Positions 35,291-44,280 of a DNA stretch of 64,000 bases are shown here, in pieces. Both the position numbers and the translations under genes were made by a program. The notes beneath the pieces were generated by a model. The model saw nothing but the letters and a program-made list of their open reading frames with translations, had not been told where the DNA came from and did no database searches. Within the stretch, counting starts at the first letter, position 1. The number at the start of each line of letters is the position of its first letter. The DNA is from an uncultured bacterium. GTDB taxonomy: Bacteria > Desulfobacterota > Syntrophorhabdia > Syntrophorhabdales > JANXAF01. The stretch is from assembly GCA_938084905.1 (NCBI GenBank), contig CALKEQ010000008.1, positions 62,001-126,000 of the forward strand, given 5' to 3'.

Positions 35291-38200
35291 GTGAAGCTTA
35301 AAAAAATCGAGTTGCTTGGATTCAAATCCTTCTGCGAGAGAACCGTCTTTCATTTTGATAAGGGGATAACATCGATTGTTGGTCCAAATGGATGTGGGAA
35401 GAGCAATATCGTAGACGCTGTGATCTGGACCTTGGGGGAGAGGGGAGTGAAGGCTTTAAGAGTGAAAGAGATGGAGGATGTCATATTTCACGGTAGTGAT
35501 GGAAGGCGGCCAGTGAACATGGCTGAGGTGACTCTTTTCTTTCAGGATGAAAACAACGAGTATTCGGTGAGAAGAAGAATCTTCCGTGATGGGACAAACG
35601 AGTATTTCTTGAATGGTAAGGCGGTCCGTCTGAAGGATATCCAGGATTTTTTCCTCGGAACGGGAATAGGATTGAATACCTACGCGATAGTGGAACAAGG
35701 TCGAATCGAGAGTTTTGTTCAGATGAAACCGCATGAAAGGAAGATACTTATCGAAGAGGCAGGTGGAATAACCAGGTTTAAGGAAAAGAAAGGGGAGGCA
35801 GCTGCCAGGCTTGAGGAAGTAAAATCGAATTTAGAAAGGATTGAAGATATATACAGGGAAGTTCAGAACTCATATCTGAAGGCGCAAAAGGAATGGGAAA
35901 GGTGGAAGAGGTACATGGAGCTCGTTGAAAAGAAAAGGGTTCTGGAGCGGGACATTCTTCTGGAAGGACTAAGAAGGCTAAAAAGAGATCTGGAGAGGAC
36001 GGATGAGAAGCAAAAAAAATTGAAAAGGGAGATTGAGATCAAAGAGGAAGAGGAGAAATCCTTAGAGGAGATGATCGCTTTAAAGGAGGAGGAAATATCC
36101 CTCAATGAAAGAGCAGCTAACGAATTGGAGCTTAATCTGCGCACAAGGGAGAAAGATGCTGAGGCAATCATTCGCCAAATTGACCTAAAAAAAAGTAACG
36201 TTCATCTATTGTCAAAGAGACTTAAGGAGAAAGAGGAGAAGCTTGAAAAAACGAGAGAAAGGATTAGGGTTTTAACCCAGGAAATAGACAAACTCTCTCT
36301 CAGAGAAAGGGAGCTATCCGAAGAGGAGCGAATGAAATCTTTAGAGCTTGAGGGTATAGACGAGAAGATTAAAAAGCTAAAAGGAGAAGTGGATGAAGCT
36401 GAGATGCAGCTTGAGGCGAAAAGGAAAGAACTCTTCGTAAAAGTAGGGGAACTTCTAGATGTGAATAACATGATAGTAGAATTGGAGCGGAAACGAAGGG
36501 AAAGGAACGAGAGAGAAAGGAGATTAAAAGAGGAGAAAGAAAACCTTGAGAAAAGGATTTCTTCCCTTTCTTCTGAAGTTTTATCCCTTTCTCAAAAGCT
36601 TCTATCTAAAAAGAAGGAACTTGCGCTGAACGAGGAGAAAGAGGCCGAGACTAATAGAGAACTGGAGAGGGTGAAAAATGAGATGGAAAAAAAGAGAGGT
36701 GCGCTCCATTTGCTTGAGGCGGAGAGGAAGGCAAAGGAAGAGTATTTGGGCAAACTTGGTCTAAAAGAGGAGGAGGAAGGGGAAACCCACGATCTAAAAA
36801 AACTGATTGAATTATTCAGGCCAGAGAAGAACGAAGAACACATTTTGGAGAAGTACTTTGCGAGAGAACTTGAATCTTACGTAATAGAGGGGCAAGATCC
36901 AGATGAACTAGTAAGGGACTTAAAGAGAAAAGGGAACTACATCTTTTTTCCCTATAAGGGGATATTCACCAAAACGGAAAATGGGGTGAATATCCGCTTC
37001 ACTGAGGTTTACGACCTGAAAGAGGCAATAGGCAGAGTTTTTAAAGGGGAAGAGGGGATCTTCGTCACTAGTGATGCCGTTGTTGATTCGAGAGGCATAA
37101 TTTTTATGGAATCGGAAAAAGGGGAAGTCCGGATTAAGGCAGAGAGAGAAAGAAGGAGGATCAAAAGGGAGTTAGAGGATCTAAAGGAAAGGATGGAAGC
37201 CCACTCGAGAGACCTTCTAAAATTGGAGGAAATCTGGAGAAGATTGAAAAGGGAGGCAGACACGCAAAAAGGAAAAATCGGCTCCTTACGTAAGGAGATT
37301 GAGGATATAGAGAAAAGGATATGGGTATGTAAAACAGTGGAAAAAGAAGCGGATGAAAGACTAAAAAAAATACGGGAATTGGAAGGGATGGAAATGGAGG
37401 AGACTTTCGACAGCGAAATGTACTTTTCGCTCCTCGAAAAAAAGGATTTTCTTGCGAGGAAAAAGATGGAGGTTGAGTCTGAGATAGAGAGATTAAAGTC
37501 CGTTCTTTTGGAAAAAAAGGGTTCTCTGGAGCTACTTACGGAAAGATCAAAAAAGGAGGAGATTGAAAGGGAAAAAAGGATAGGTCTAATCTCTCTCGTT
37601 AAATCTGAAAGGGAGAACAAAAAAAGGTACTTGGACGAATTGAAAGAGAGCGAAGGAGCACTTCTTTTAGAGATCGAAGAATCTGAGAAAAAACTTTCAG
37701 TGGACAATGGTTCGATTGAGTCCCTCGAAAAAAGCCTTGAAAAGGTCGAAAGGGAATGTGCTGCACAGAGAAAGAGACTTGAGGAATTGAAAAATCGTCT
37801 CGGTTCTCTCCATCTGGAGAGAGAACAACTTCTAACTCAAATCAAGGAAAAGAGAAAGGAGTTAGAGAGGGTAAAATGGAGACTTGAAGCAGTTGAAAAG
37901 GATTTTTTGCTGCTTTCAGAGAAAGTGAATCAGATAGAAAGCGTACTTAGAACCACTTACGAAATTGACCCACAAGGATTCGAGATAGAGGAGAGATCGC
38001 CACACGAAATGGAAGAAGAAAAGGCAACTATAGAGAGGGAGATTGAATCGCTTGGAGAAATAAACTTTAGAGCTGAAAAGGAGTATTACGAGCTTAAGGA
38101 AAGAACCGAATTCCTTCAAAGGCAAAAGGAAGACCTGAAAAAAGCGATGGAGTCGCTCAAGATGACGATATCAAAAATAGAAACGGTCTCAAGAGATATC

Positions 38201-38638
38201 TTTTTTGAGACTCTTGAGAAAGTTAACTCTTACTACAAGGACTTTGTTGCTAAACTATTCTTGGGAGGAGAAGGGTATTTGAAGTACAACGCTGAAACAG
38301 ACGGTGTGGACATGTTTGCCAGACCAAGGGGCAAAAAGATAACGAGGATGGAGATGCTGTCAGGAGGGGAGAAGGCACTTGCATCAGTTGCGCTTCTTTT
38401 GGCTTTGATTGAAGTTACTCCACCACCTTTCAGTATAATGGATGAAATAGACGCGCCCTTAGATGACGCTAATCTCACCTACCTCCTCGATATAATAAAG
38501 GACCTTAGCAAAAAAACCCAAATTGTCCTCATCACACACAATAGACTGACAATGCAGGTATCAGAGACCATATATGGGATCACCATGGAGGATGAAGGTA
38601 TCTCTAAGGTTGTCTCAGTCAGACTTGCGGAGAACTAA
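35291..38638 (+). CDS. smc: Chromosome segregation protein SMC
   Basis: 1115 residues. Walker A VGPNGCGKSNIVDAV, then two very charged coiled coils (about 150-500 and 620-960), a hinge (about 510-610), and the C-terminal signature LSGGEKALASVALLLALIE with Walker B FSIMDEIDAPLDD. GTG start with GGAGAG 8 nt upstream, directly after gltX. The protein is somewhat shorter than the usual 1170-1190 residues. The hinge looks reduced: the normal glycine-rich first half is hard to find while the second half (LVRDLKRKGNYIFFPYKGIF) is recognisable. Confidence 0.94.
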   Translation: MKLKKIELLGFKSFCERTVFHFDKGITSIVGPNGCGKSNIVDAVIWTLGERGVKALRVKEMEDVIFHGSDGRRPVNMAEVTLFFQDENNEYSVRRRIFRDGTNEYFLNGKAVRLKDIQDFFLGTGIGLNTYAIVEQGRIESFVQMKPHERKILIEEAGGITRFKEKKGEAAARLEEVKSNLERIEDIYREVQNSYLKAQKEWERWKRYMELVEKKRVLERDILLEGLRRLKRDLERTDEKQKKLKREIEIKEEEEKSLEEMIALKEEEISLNERAANELELNLRTREKDAEAIIRQIDLKKSNVHLLSKRLKEKEEKLEKTRERIRVLTQEIDKLSLRERELSEEERMKSLELEGIDEKIKKLKGEVDEAEMQLEAKRKELFVKVGELLDVNNMIVELERKRRERNERERRLKEEKENLEKRISSLSSEVLSLSQKLLSKKKELALNEEKEAETNRELERVKNEMEKKRGALHLLEAERKAKEEYLGKLGLKEEEEGETHDLKKLIELFRPEKNEEHILEKYFARELESYVIEGQDPDELVRDLKRKGNYIFFPYKGIFTKTENGVNIRFTEVYDLKEAIGRVFKGEEGIFVTSDAVVDSRGIIFMESEKGEVRIKAERERRRIKRELEDLKERMEAHSRDLLKLEEIWRRLKREADTQKGKIGSLRKEIEDIEKRIWVCKTVEKEADERLKKIRELEGMEMEETFDSEMYFSLLEKKDFLARKKMEVESEIERLKSVLLEKKGSLELLTERSKKEEIEREKRIGLISLVKSERENKKRYLDELKESEGALLLEIEESEKKLSVDNGSIESLEKSLEKVERECAAQRKRLEELKNRLGSLHLEREQLLTQIKEKRKELERVKWRLEAVEKDFLLLSEKVNQIESVLRTTYEIDPQGFEIEERSPHEMEEEKATIEREIESLGEINFRAEKEYYELKERTEFLQRQKEDLKKAMESLKMTISKIETVSRDIFFETLEKVNSYYKDFVAKLFLGGEGYLKYNAETDGVDMFARPRGKKITRMEMLSGGEKALASVALLLALIEVTPPPFSIMDEIDAPLDDANLTYLLDIIKDLSKKTQIVLITHNRLTMQVSETIYGITMEDEGISKVVSVRLAEN

Positions 38639-38676
38639 TTATTTTTTTGAAAAAAAAGGCCCCGTGTGATAATTAG
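38635..38676. repeat. AT-rich inverted repeat after smc
   Basis: CTAATTAT (38635-38642) and ATAATTAG (38669-38676) form a perfect dyad overlapping the smc stop, with an inner T7/A8 run. It could be a weak terminator or an extrusion-prone site; no T-tract follows the outer stem. Confidence 0.35.
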
Positions 38677-38696
38677 TTTGAAAAAAGGAGGAGACT

Positions 38697-39353
38697 ATGC
38701 TTGTAAGAGACGTGATGACTACTAATGTAATAACTGTTCCCAGTTCAACCCCGCTTATCGATGCGGAGAGGATCATGCAGTTTCACAGGATAGAAAGGCT
38801 TCCCATAGTCGATAAGGGCAAGCTTGTCGGTATAATCACAAAGAACGACGTTCTCAAGGCTTCTCCTTCTTCAGCAACTTCCCTTAGTAGATCTGAGCTA
38901 CTTTATCTTCTTGCCAAACTCACAGTAAAAGAGATTATGAAAAAGAACGTTGTCACAGTCCCTCCCGATATGCCCATAGAGCAAGCCGTAGCACTCGCCC
39001 AGGCAAAAAGGGTTGGTGCCCTTGTGGTTGTGGAGAATGAAAGGGTTGTTGGAATAGTGACAACCAACGATATATTTTACAAGGTCGTCAATCCACTCTT
39101 TGGAATAGGTGAAAAAGGCAAGAGGATAATAGTTTACGGAGGGGGAGTACCGGGACAGATATGCAAGATTATGGATTTTGTGTGCAGGGAAAATATTCCA
39201 CTCAAAACCATATGGGCACTTAGACTTCCAGATTCTGAAAGAACGGAACTTGTCCTTCACATTGACATGGAGGATGTGAGTGGTGTTCTTGAAGCTTTGA
39301 GAAACATGGGGTTTGAGGCTGAATTACGGGCCCATGAACCAGAAATTGCTTGA
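38697..39353 (+). CDS. Tandem CBS-domain protein with C-terminal ACT-like region (AcuB-like)
   Basis: 218 residues. Two CBS motifs (VRDVMTTNVITVPSSTPLIDAERIM...GIITKNDVL and VKEIMKKNVVTVPPDMPIEQAVALA...GIVTTNDIFYKV) form a Bateman module that usually binds adenine nucleotides. The C-terminal 75 residues (IIVYGGGVPGQICKIMDFVCREN...VLHIDMEDVSGVLEALRNMGFE) look ACT-like. Strong GGAGGAG ribosome site. Its place before a transporter/ligase operon suggests sensing of energy or CoA status, by analogy with AcuB, which is inference. Confidence 0.85.
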   Translation: MLVRDVMTTNVITVPSSTPLIDAERIMQFHRIERLPIVDKGKLVGIITKNDVLKASPSSATSLSRSELLYLLAKLTVKEIMKKNVVTVPPDMPIEQAVALAQAKRVGALVVVENERVVGIVTTNDIFYKVVNPLFGIGEKGKRIIVYGGGVPGQICKIMDFVCRENIPLKTIWALRLPDSERTELVLHIDMEDVSGVLEALRNMGFEAELRAHEPEIA

Positions 39354-39379
39354 CAAGGGGGTGAAAGTTGAATTAAAGT
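39350..39379 (+). promoter_or_regulatory. Promoter candidate for the second liv operon
   Basis: TTGACA overlaps the stop codon of the CBS gene; an 18-nt spacer leads to TAAAGT. The leader is then about 40 nt with a good AGGAGG before livK2, unlike the short leaders elsewhere. Confidence 0.45.
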
Positions 39380-39428
39380 TAAAAGCTAGAATGTGAGTTC
39401 AAAAAAAATCTAAGAAAAAGGAGGGGTT

Positions 39429-40622
39429 ATGAAAAAATCAGTCTTTCTAACACTTCTTTGCTTTATCCTTTTGTCCTCGTGGTCATACGGCCAGGTGAAA
39501 ATAGGTGCTGTCATTAATCTCACGGGTCCTGCATCTTCATGGGGTATATACCATGCAAAAGGGCACCAGGATTACATTAGGTATGTGAATGAGGTAAAAG
39601 GAGGGATTGGAGGGAAGAAGATAGATCTCACAGTTGTGGACCATGCTTACAAGATTCCAGAGGGTTTAAAACACGTAAAGAAGTTCTGTGAGGAAAGGGT
39701 TAGCATGCTCGCCACATGGGATACTGGTCTTGGAATTCAGGCAAAGCCGATTATCCAAGAGTACAAGATCCCGACCATAAATTACTCAGTTGGCCAGGAT
39801 ATTCTTAAACCTCCGATAGACTACATGTATTTGCCCTTTGGCACATACATCCTCGATTCTTACGCTGTTTTAGAGTACATAAAAGCGATTCACAAGGGAA
39901 AGGAGCCGCCGAAAGTTGGCCTTCTGACCTATAACAACCCCTACGGTAAGACTATACATGAACCAAGCAAGGAGTACGCTGCGAAACACGGTATAAAGAT
40001 TGTGGGAATAGAGGAATTTCCTCCAGCCACTGTCGATCTCTCAACCCAGCTTTTGAAACTAAAAGAGGCAGGAGCTGAGTACATTTTCATGCAGATCCTT
40101 CCTGCATCAATAATAACAGCCCTAAAAGCGGCAGATCAGCTAAACTACAAAGTTCCCTTCTTTGGAACTTGGACTTCAACGGACCCTGACTTCTTTAAAC
40201 TCGGTAAAGGTATCATAGGAAGATATAACTTATTCATGCAGTTCTGTGGAGCCCTTCCTCAGGATGACACTCCTGGAATCAAACTTTACAACGAACTCGT
40301 CAAAAGGTACAAATCGGTCACCGGGTTCGATACTTCTTACTGGGAAGGTGTTGTAATTGCCATGATCATGGAGAGAGCTTTGGAGAAATCCTATAAGATG
40401 TTTGGCAACTTCGACCCTGTAAACGTGAATAAGGCTCTTGAAACCTTCAGAAATGAGGACTTTGGTGGCCTAATTCCCCCTGTAACTTACACGAAGGACA
40501 ATCACGAAGGCTCATTCGTGGCAAGGATAGTTCAGATACATGAGGATGCGACTTACACGCCTATGACAAACTTCTTTACACCAGGGAAAGGTCAAATCAA
40601 AGTTCTAAGGGCCCCCAAATGA
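39429..40622 (+). CDS. Liv-type ABC transporter substrate-binding protein (system 2)
   Basis: 397 residues with signal peptide (MKKSVFLTLLCFILLSSWSYGQ) and a type I binding fold: VKIGAVINLTGPASSWGIYHAKG, VKGGIGGKKIDLTVVDHAY, KPPIDYMYLPFGTYILDSYAVLEY. It belongs to the divergent LivK group often found beside acyl-CoA ligases in anaerobes, where organic acids rather than amino acids may be bound. First gene of the second operon; livG2 overlaps its stop by ATGA. Confidence 0.88.
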   Translation: MKKSVFLTLLCFILLSSWSYGQVKIGAVINLTGPASSWGIYHAKGHQDYIRYVNEVKGGIGGKKIDLTVVDHAYKIPEGLKHVKKFCEERVSMLATWDTGLGIQAKPIIQEYKIPTINYSVGQDILKPPIDYMYLPFGTYILDSYAVLEYIKAIHKGKEPPKVGLLTYNNPYGKTIHEPSKEYAAKHGIKIVGIEEFPPATVDLSTQLLKLKEAGAEYIFMQILPASIITALKAADQLNYKVPFFGTWTSTDPDFFKLGKGIIGRYNLFMQFCGALPQDDTPGIKLYNELVKRYKSVTGFDTSYWEGVVIAMIMERALEKSYKMFGNFDPVNVNKALETFRNEDFGGLIPPVTYTKDNHEGSFVARIVQIHEDATYTPMTNFFTPGKGQIKVLRAPK

Positions 40623-41440
40623 GAGCGTTCAGGAGTGAGCCTTCAATCTACAGTAACGCTCAGCCTGCCAAGAGGCAGGCTGAGCTAAAAATTGAAGGTT
40701 TAACCTTAAGTTTTGGCGGACTTATGGCCCTCCATGAAGTGGATTTGGAGGTAAAGAACGGAGAATTTTTAAGCATAATAGGACCGAATGGAGCAGGTAA
40801 AACAAGTCTTTTGAACTGTATTACAGGGTTCTACCGTCCCCAAAAGGGAAGAATCATCTTCAATGGGGAGGATATAACAGGGCTTCCTCCTTATGAAGTT
40901 ACAAAAAGAGGGATAGGCCGGACCTTCCAAAATATAGAACTTTTTCCAGGTATGACCGTTCTCTCAAACATATTCCTTGCACGCCACCTCTACTGCGATT
41001 ATAGCTTTGCTAAGGCATCTCTTTTTACACGTTCTGTTCAAAATGAGGAGGTAAGGCATAGGAGGATCGTTGAGGAAATTATAGATTTCCTGGAGATGCA
41101 AGCTATCAGAAAAAAACTGGTTGGCTCCTTGCCATATGGACTGAGAAAGAGGGTTGAGCTTGGAAGGGCTTTGGCTCTTGAACCAAAATTGCTCATATTG
41201 GATGAGCCCTTCGCCGGGATGACCCTTGAGGAAAAGGAGGATATGGTTCGGTTCTTAAGGGAGATAAATCGAAGGTGGAATCAGACAATCATCCTTGTTG
41301 AGCATGATATGGCTGTGGTTATGAGTATTTCGGAGAGGATCGTTGTTCTAAACTTTGGAGAAAAAATCGCCGAAGGCCCACCTGATGTGATAAAGAATCA
41401 CCCTGAGGTAATAAAGGCCTATCTCGGGGTAGAGGCGTAA
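40619..41440 (+). CDS. Liv-type ABC transporter ATPase LivG (system 2)
   Basis: 273 residues. Walker A GPNGAGKTS, signature SLPYGLRKRVELGRALALEP, Walker B LLILDEPFAGMTLEE, H-loop ILVEHDMAVV. A 25-residue N-terminal extension (about residues 2-25) precedes the ABC fold, and its coding sequence is almost entirely taken up by a long perfect hairpin. ATGA overlap on livK2. Confidence 0.9.
   Translation: MRAFRSEPSIYSNAQPAKRQAELKIEGLTLSFGGLMALHEVDLEVKNGEFLSIIGPNGAGKTSLLNCITGFYRPQKGRIIFNGEDITGLPPYEVTKRGIGRTFQNIELFPGMTVLSNIFLARHLYCDYSFAKASLFTRSVQNEEVRHRRIVEEIIDFLEMQAIRKKLVGSLPYGLRKRVELGRALALEPKLLILDEPFAGMTLEEKEDMVRFLREINRRWNQTIILVEHDMAVVMSISERIVVLNFGEKIAEGPPDVIKNHPEVIKAYLGVEA
40640..40698 (+). repeat. 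Two-tier perfect hairpin at the start of livG2
   Basis: Outer arms CCTTCAAT (40640-40647) and ATTGAAGG (40691-40698) enclose inner arms GCTCAGCCTGCC (40658-40669) and GGCAGGCTGAGC (40674-40685) around an AAGA loop. That is 20 perfect base pairs, within 80 nt of the livG2 start. It is not followed by a T-tract. Probable mRNA-level control separating the highly needed binding protein from the membrane and ATPase genes. Confidence 0.7.
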
Positions 41441-41454
41441 AAAGGAGAAAAGAG

Positions 41455-43389
41455 ATGAGGATAGATAGAGAGTACCTTTCCCAGCTACAAATGTATACAA
41501 TTCCTCAGATCCTCTTCAAACAGGCGGAGCTACTAAAAGACAAAGTGGCAATAAGGAAGAAATCTTTGGGTATATGGGAGACGATAACGTGGCAGGAGTA
41601 CCTCCAATTTGTGAAACATGTGGCCTTAGGATTACTCTCCCTTGGAATAAAAAGAGGCGATCATGTGGCCATTATAATGGATAATCAGCCTGAGTGGCTC
41701 TTTTCTGAGCTTGGCTCACAGGCGATAGGTGCGATCACCCTTAATCTTTTTACCTCCTCCATAGCAAAAGAGTTTTCCGTCTTATTGAACAGGTTTGAAG
41801 CCAAGATTGTATTTGCGCAGGATCAGGAGCAGGTTGACAAGCTTCTAGAGATAAGGGAAGAGATTAAAAATGTTACTAAGGTCATCTACGTTGATCCCAC
41901 GGGCATGAGTTTTTATGATGATCCTTGGCTTATAAGTTTCAAGGAGCTTCTTGAGCTGGGAAAAAAGCTGGAAGAAAAGGAGCCAGATCTTTTCGAAAAA
42001 GAACTATGGAAAGGTAAAAAAGAGGATATAAACCTCATGATCATGACATCAGGGACCACGGGGATTCCAAAACTTGCCATGTTAAAGCATGAGAACTTTG
42101 TGGACATGGCAATGAAGTGGATAGAAACGGCTCCGATAAATGTTGGAGATAACTGGATATCTATCACCCCACCCGCTTGGATAGTGGACCAGATGTGGGG
42201 GATAGGTGTGGCTATAATGTCTGGAATGGTCATGAATTTTCCAGAAATGCCGGAGACCTTATCAGAGGACTACAGGGAAATTGGTCCAACTATAACCATA
42301 ACATCTTCAAGATTTTGGGAAGATTTGGCTTCAAAGATAAGGGTAAAAATAGACGATAGCGGTTTCATAAAAAGGAAATGCTACGAGTGGGGTTTAAAAA
42401 TTGGAGGAAAGGTAACGGATCTGGAATCTGAAAAAAAACCTGTGCCCTTACACTTAAGGCTCTTAAGAGCTATCTTTAAGTACATCGTTTACAGACCTTT
42501 GCTAGACAGAGTTGGTTGTCTCCATATAAAGGCTGCAATAACTGGTGGTCACCCTATAAGTCCCGATGTGATCAGGTTTTTCAGATCCATGGGTCTGAAT
42601 TTAAAACACGCCTACGGTCTGACTGAGGGTTGTGGAGTCTTTCAGGTACAACCGGACGATGAGGTCAAGCCAGAAACAGTTGGAAAGCCCCTTCCAAGAA
42701 CAGAGATAAAGATTTCGGAAGATAATGAGATCCTCGTCAAAAGTCCTTCCCTTTTTGTAGGCTATTACAAGGACGAAGAAGCCACAAAGAAGGCGCTTCA
42801 GGACGGGTACCTTCGTACTGGCGATGCTGGCTACCTGGACGAGGACGGCCATCTAATTGTGATAGGCCGTAAAGAGGAAATAATGAGACTTAAAGGGGGT
42901 GAAGCATTCTCCCCTGATTTCATTGAAACGAGACTCAAATTCAGCCCCTATATAAAGGAGGCAGTTGTATTCGGCGAAGGCAGAGATTACGTTACAGGTT
43001 TTATCTGCATAGACTTCGGAAACGTTGGTAGCTGGGCAGAGGCGAGAATGATCCCATACACAACTTACACTGATCTTTCCCAGCAGAAGGAAGTAGAAGA
43101 GCTTATCCTTTCAGAGGTTAGGAGAATCAACAACGAGTTGCCAAAGCCCATGAGGCTTAAAAAAATCCTCTTACTTTACAAAATGTTAGATCCTGATGAT
43201 GAAGAACTCACAAGGACTGGAAAAGTTCGAAGAAAATTCGTTTATGAGAGGTATTTGGATCTAGTTGAGGCTATGTACGAAGGGAAGAAGGAGATAGAGG
43301 TGACAGGTAAGGTTCAGTACAGAGATGGCCACGTTGGAACAATTACTACCAAGGTGAGAATTCTCGACGTAGAAAGTATAGGAAATTAG
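41455..43389 (+). CDS. AMP-forming acyl-CoA synthetase (long-chain FadD/Faa-like)
   Basis: 644 residues of the adenylate-forming superfamily. The P-loop MTSGTTGIPKLAML, KHAYGLTEGCG, the Asp of YLRTGDAGYLDEDGHLIVIGRKEEIMRLKGGEAFSP and a C-terminal lysine region are all present. It activates a carboxylic acid to its CoA thioester with ATP. It is encoded inside the second liv operon between livG2 and livH2, so substrate import and activation are probably linked. Chain length or aromatic specificity cannot be read. Confidence 0.9.
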   Translation: MRIDREYLSQLQMYTIPQILFKQAELLKDKVAIRKKSLGIWETITWQEYLQFVKHVALGLLSLGIKRGDHVAIIMDNQPEWLFSELGSQAIGAITLNLFTSSIAKEFSVLLNRFEAKIVFAQDQEQVDKLLEIREEIKNVTKVIYVDPTGMSFYDDPWLISFKELLELGKKLEEKEPDLFEKELWKGKKEDINLMIMTSGTTGIPKLAMLKHENFVDMAMKWIETAPINVGDNWISITPPAWIVDQMWGIGVAIMSGMVMNFPEMPETLSEDYREIGPTITITSSRFWEDLASKIRVKIDDSGFIKRKCYEWGLKIGGKVTDLESEKKPVPLHLRLLRAIFKYIVYRPLLDRVGCLHIKAAITGGHPISPDVIRFFRSMGLNLKHAYGLTEGCGVFQVQPDDEVKPETVGKPLPRTEIKISEDNEILVKSPSLFVGYYKDEEATKKALQDGYLRTGDAGYLDEDGHLIVIGRKEEIMRLKGGEAFSPDFIETRLKFSPYIKEAVVFGEGRDYVTGFICIDFGNVGSWAEARMIPYTTYTDLSQQKEVEELILSEVRRINNELPKPMRLKKILLLYKMLDPDDEELTRTGKVRRKFVYERYLDLVEAMYEGKKEIEVTGKVQYRDGHVGTITTKVRILDVESIGN

Positions 43390-43399
43390 GAGGTTTTAA

Positions 43400-44278
43400 A
43401 TGGACTTCTTTCTGCAGCTTTTAATTCAGGGCTTATCAATAGGTTGCCTTTACGCAATTGCAGCACTAGGTTTTGTTATGATTTTCAAGTCCTCGAGTAT
43501 TCTGAACTTTGCCCACGGAGAACTTTTGGCTATAGGAGCTTACATATTTCTGGTAATCTCAGTATGGCTAAATCTACCTATATATTTGGCATTCATCGTG
43601 ACATTCGTGGGAAGTTTCTTTTTGGGCTTTGTAATAGAGAGACTCTTCTTAAGGCCAATGATAGGAGAGGCTCTCATAGAAGTGATCATGCTCACAGTCG
43701 GACTTGCTGCAATGTTCAAGGGCCTTCTTCTTTTCATATTTTCCGGAAACACTTACGTTTACCCGAATTTTCTTCCTGCCGGTCTAACCATTAAAATCGG
43801 AAATATCACCGTATCTTCGGTTTACACTGCAACCTTTCTCGCGACCATAATATTCCTCATCGTCTTCGGATTGTTCTTTAAATACTCGTCGCAGGGTATA
43901 TACATGAGATCTGTTGCAGATAGCCAGACAGCGGCCCTTTCCCTTGGAGTAAATGTGAGGCGGGTTTTTGCGCTTTCCTGGGCAATTGCATCTCTCGTAT
44001 GCGCGATGAGCGGTATAGTGCTCGGAATTCTAAACGGCATAAACGTTCATGACCTTTCAAAAATGGGACTTAAGGTCTTTCCTGTGGTTATTCTTGGAGG
44101 ACTGGAAAGCATCCTGGGAGCGATAATTGGTGGACTAATAATAGGTGTTATCGAAACTCTCGTTAGCGGTTACTTCTCAACCTCCCTCCGGGATGTTGTA
44201 GCTTATGTGATTCTCGTTATCATTCTGATGATAAAGCCTTATGGACTCTTTGGACTCGTAGAAATAGAGAGGGTGTGA
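43400..44278 (+). CDS. Liv-type ABC transporter permease LivH (system 2)
   Basis: 292 residues, about eight helices, with GFVMIFKSSSILNFAHGELLAIGAY, VTFVGSFFLGFVIERLFLRP, QTAALSLGVNVRRVFALSWAIAS and GGLESILGAIIGGLIIGVIE. GGAGG upstream of the ATG. Paralogous to the livH of system 1 but clearly diverged. Confidence 0.92.
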   Translation: MDFFLQLLIQGLSIGCLYAIAALGFVMIFKSSSILNFAHGELLAIGAYIFLVISVWLNLPIYLAFIVTFVGSFFLGFVIERLFLRPMIGEALIEVIMLTVGLAAMFKGLLLFIFSGNTYVYPNFLPAGLTIKIGNITVSSVYTATFLATIIFLIVFGLFFKYSSQGIYMRSVADSQTAALSLGVNVRRVFALSWAIASLVCAMSGIVLGILNGINVHDLSKMGLKVFPVVILGGLESILGAIIGGLIIGVIETLVSGYFSTSLRDVVAYVILVIILMIKPYGLFGLVEIERV

Positions 44279-44280
44279 TT

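Noticed and set aside
36202-37707. Long serine-rich ORFs on the minus strand within smc
   Set aside because: They are antisense shadows of Glu/Lys-rich coiled-coil codons; serine-rich antisense frames are expected there.
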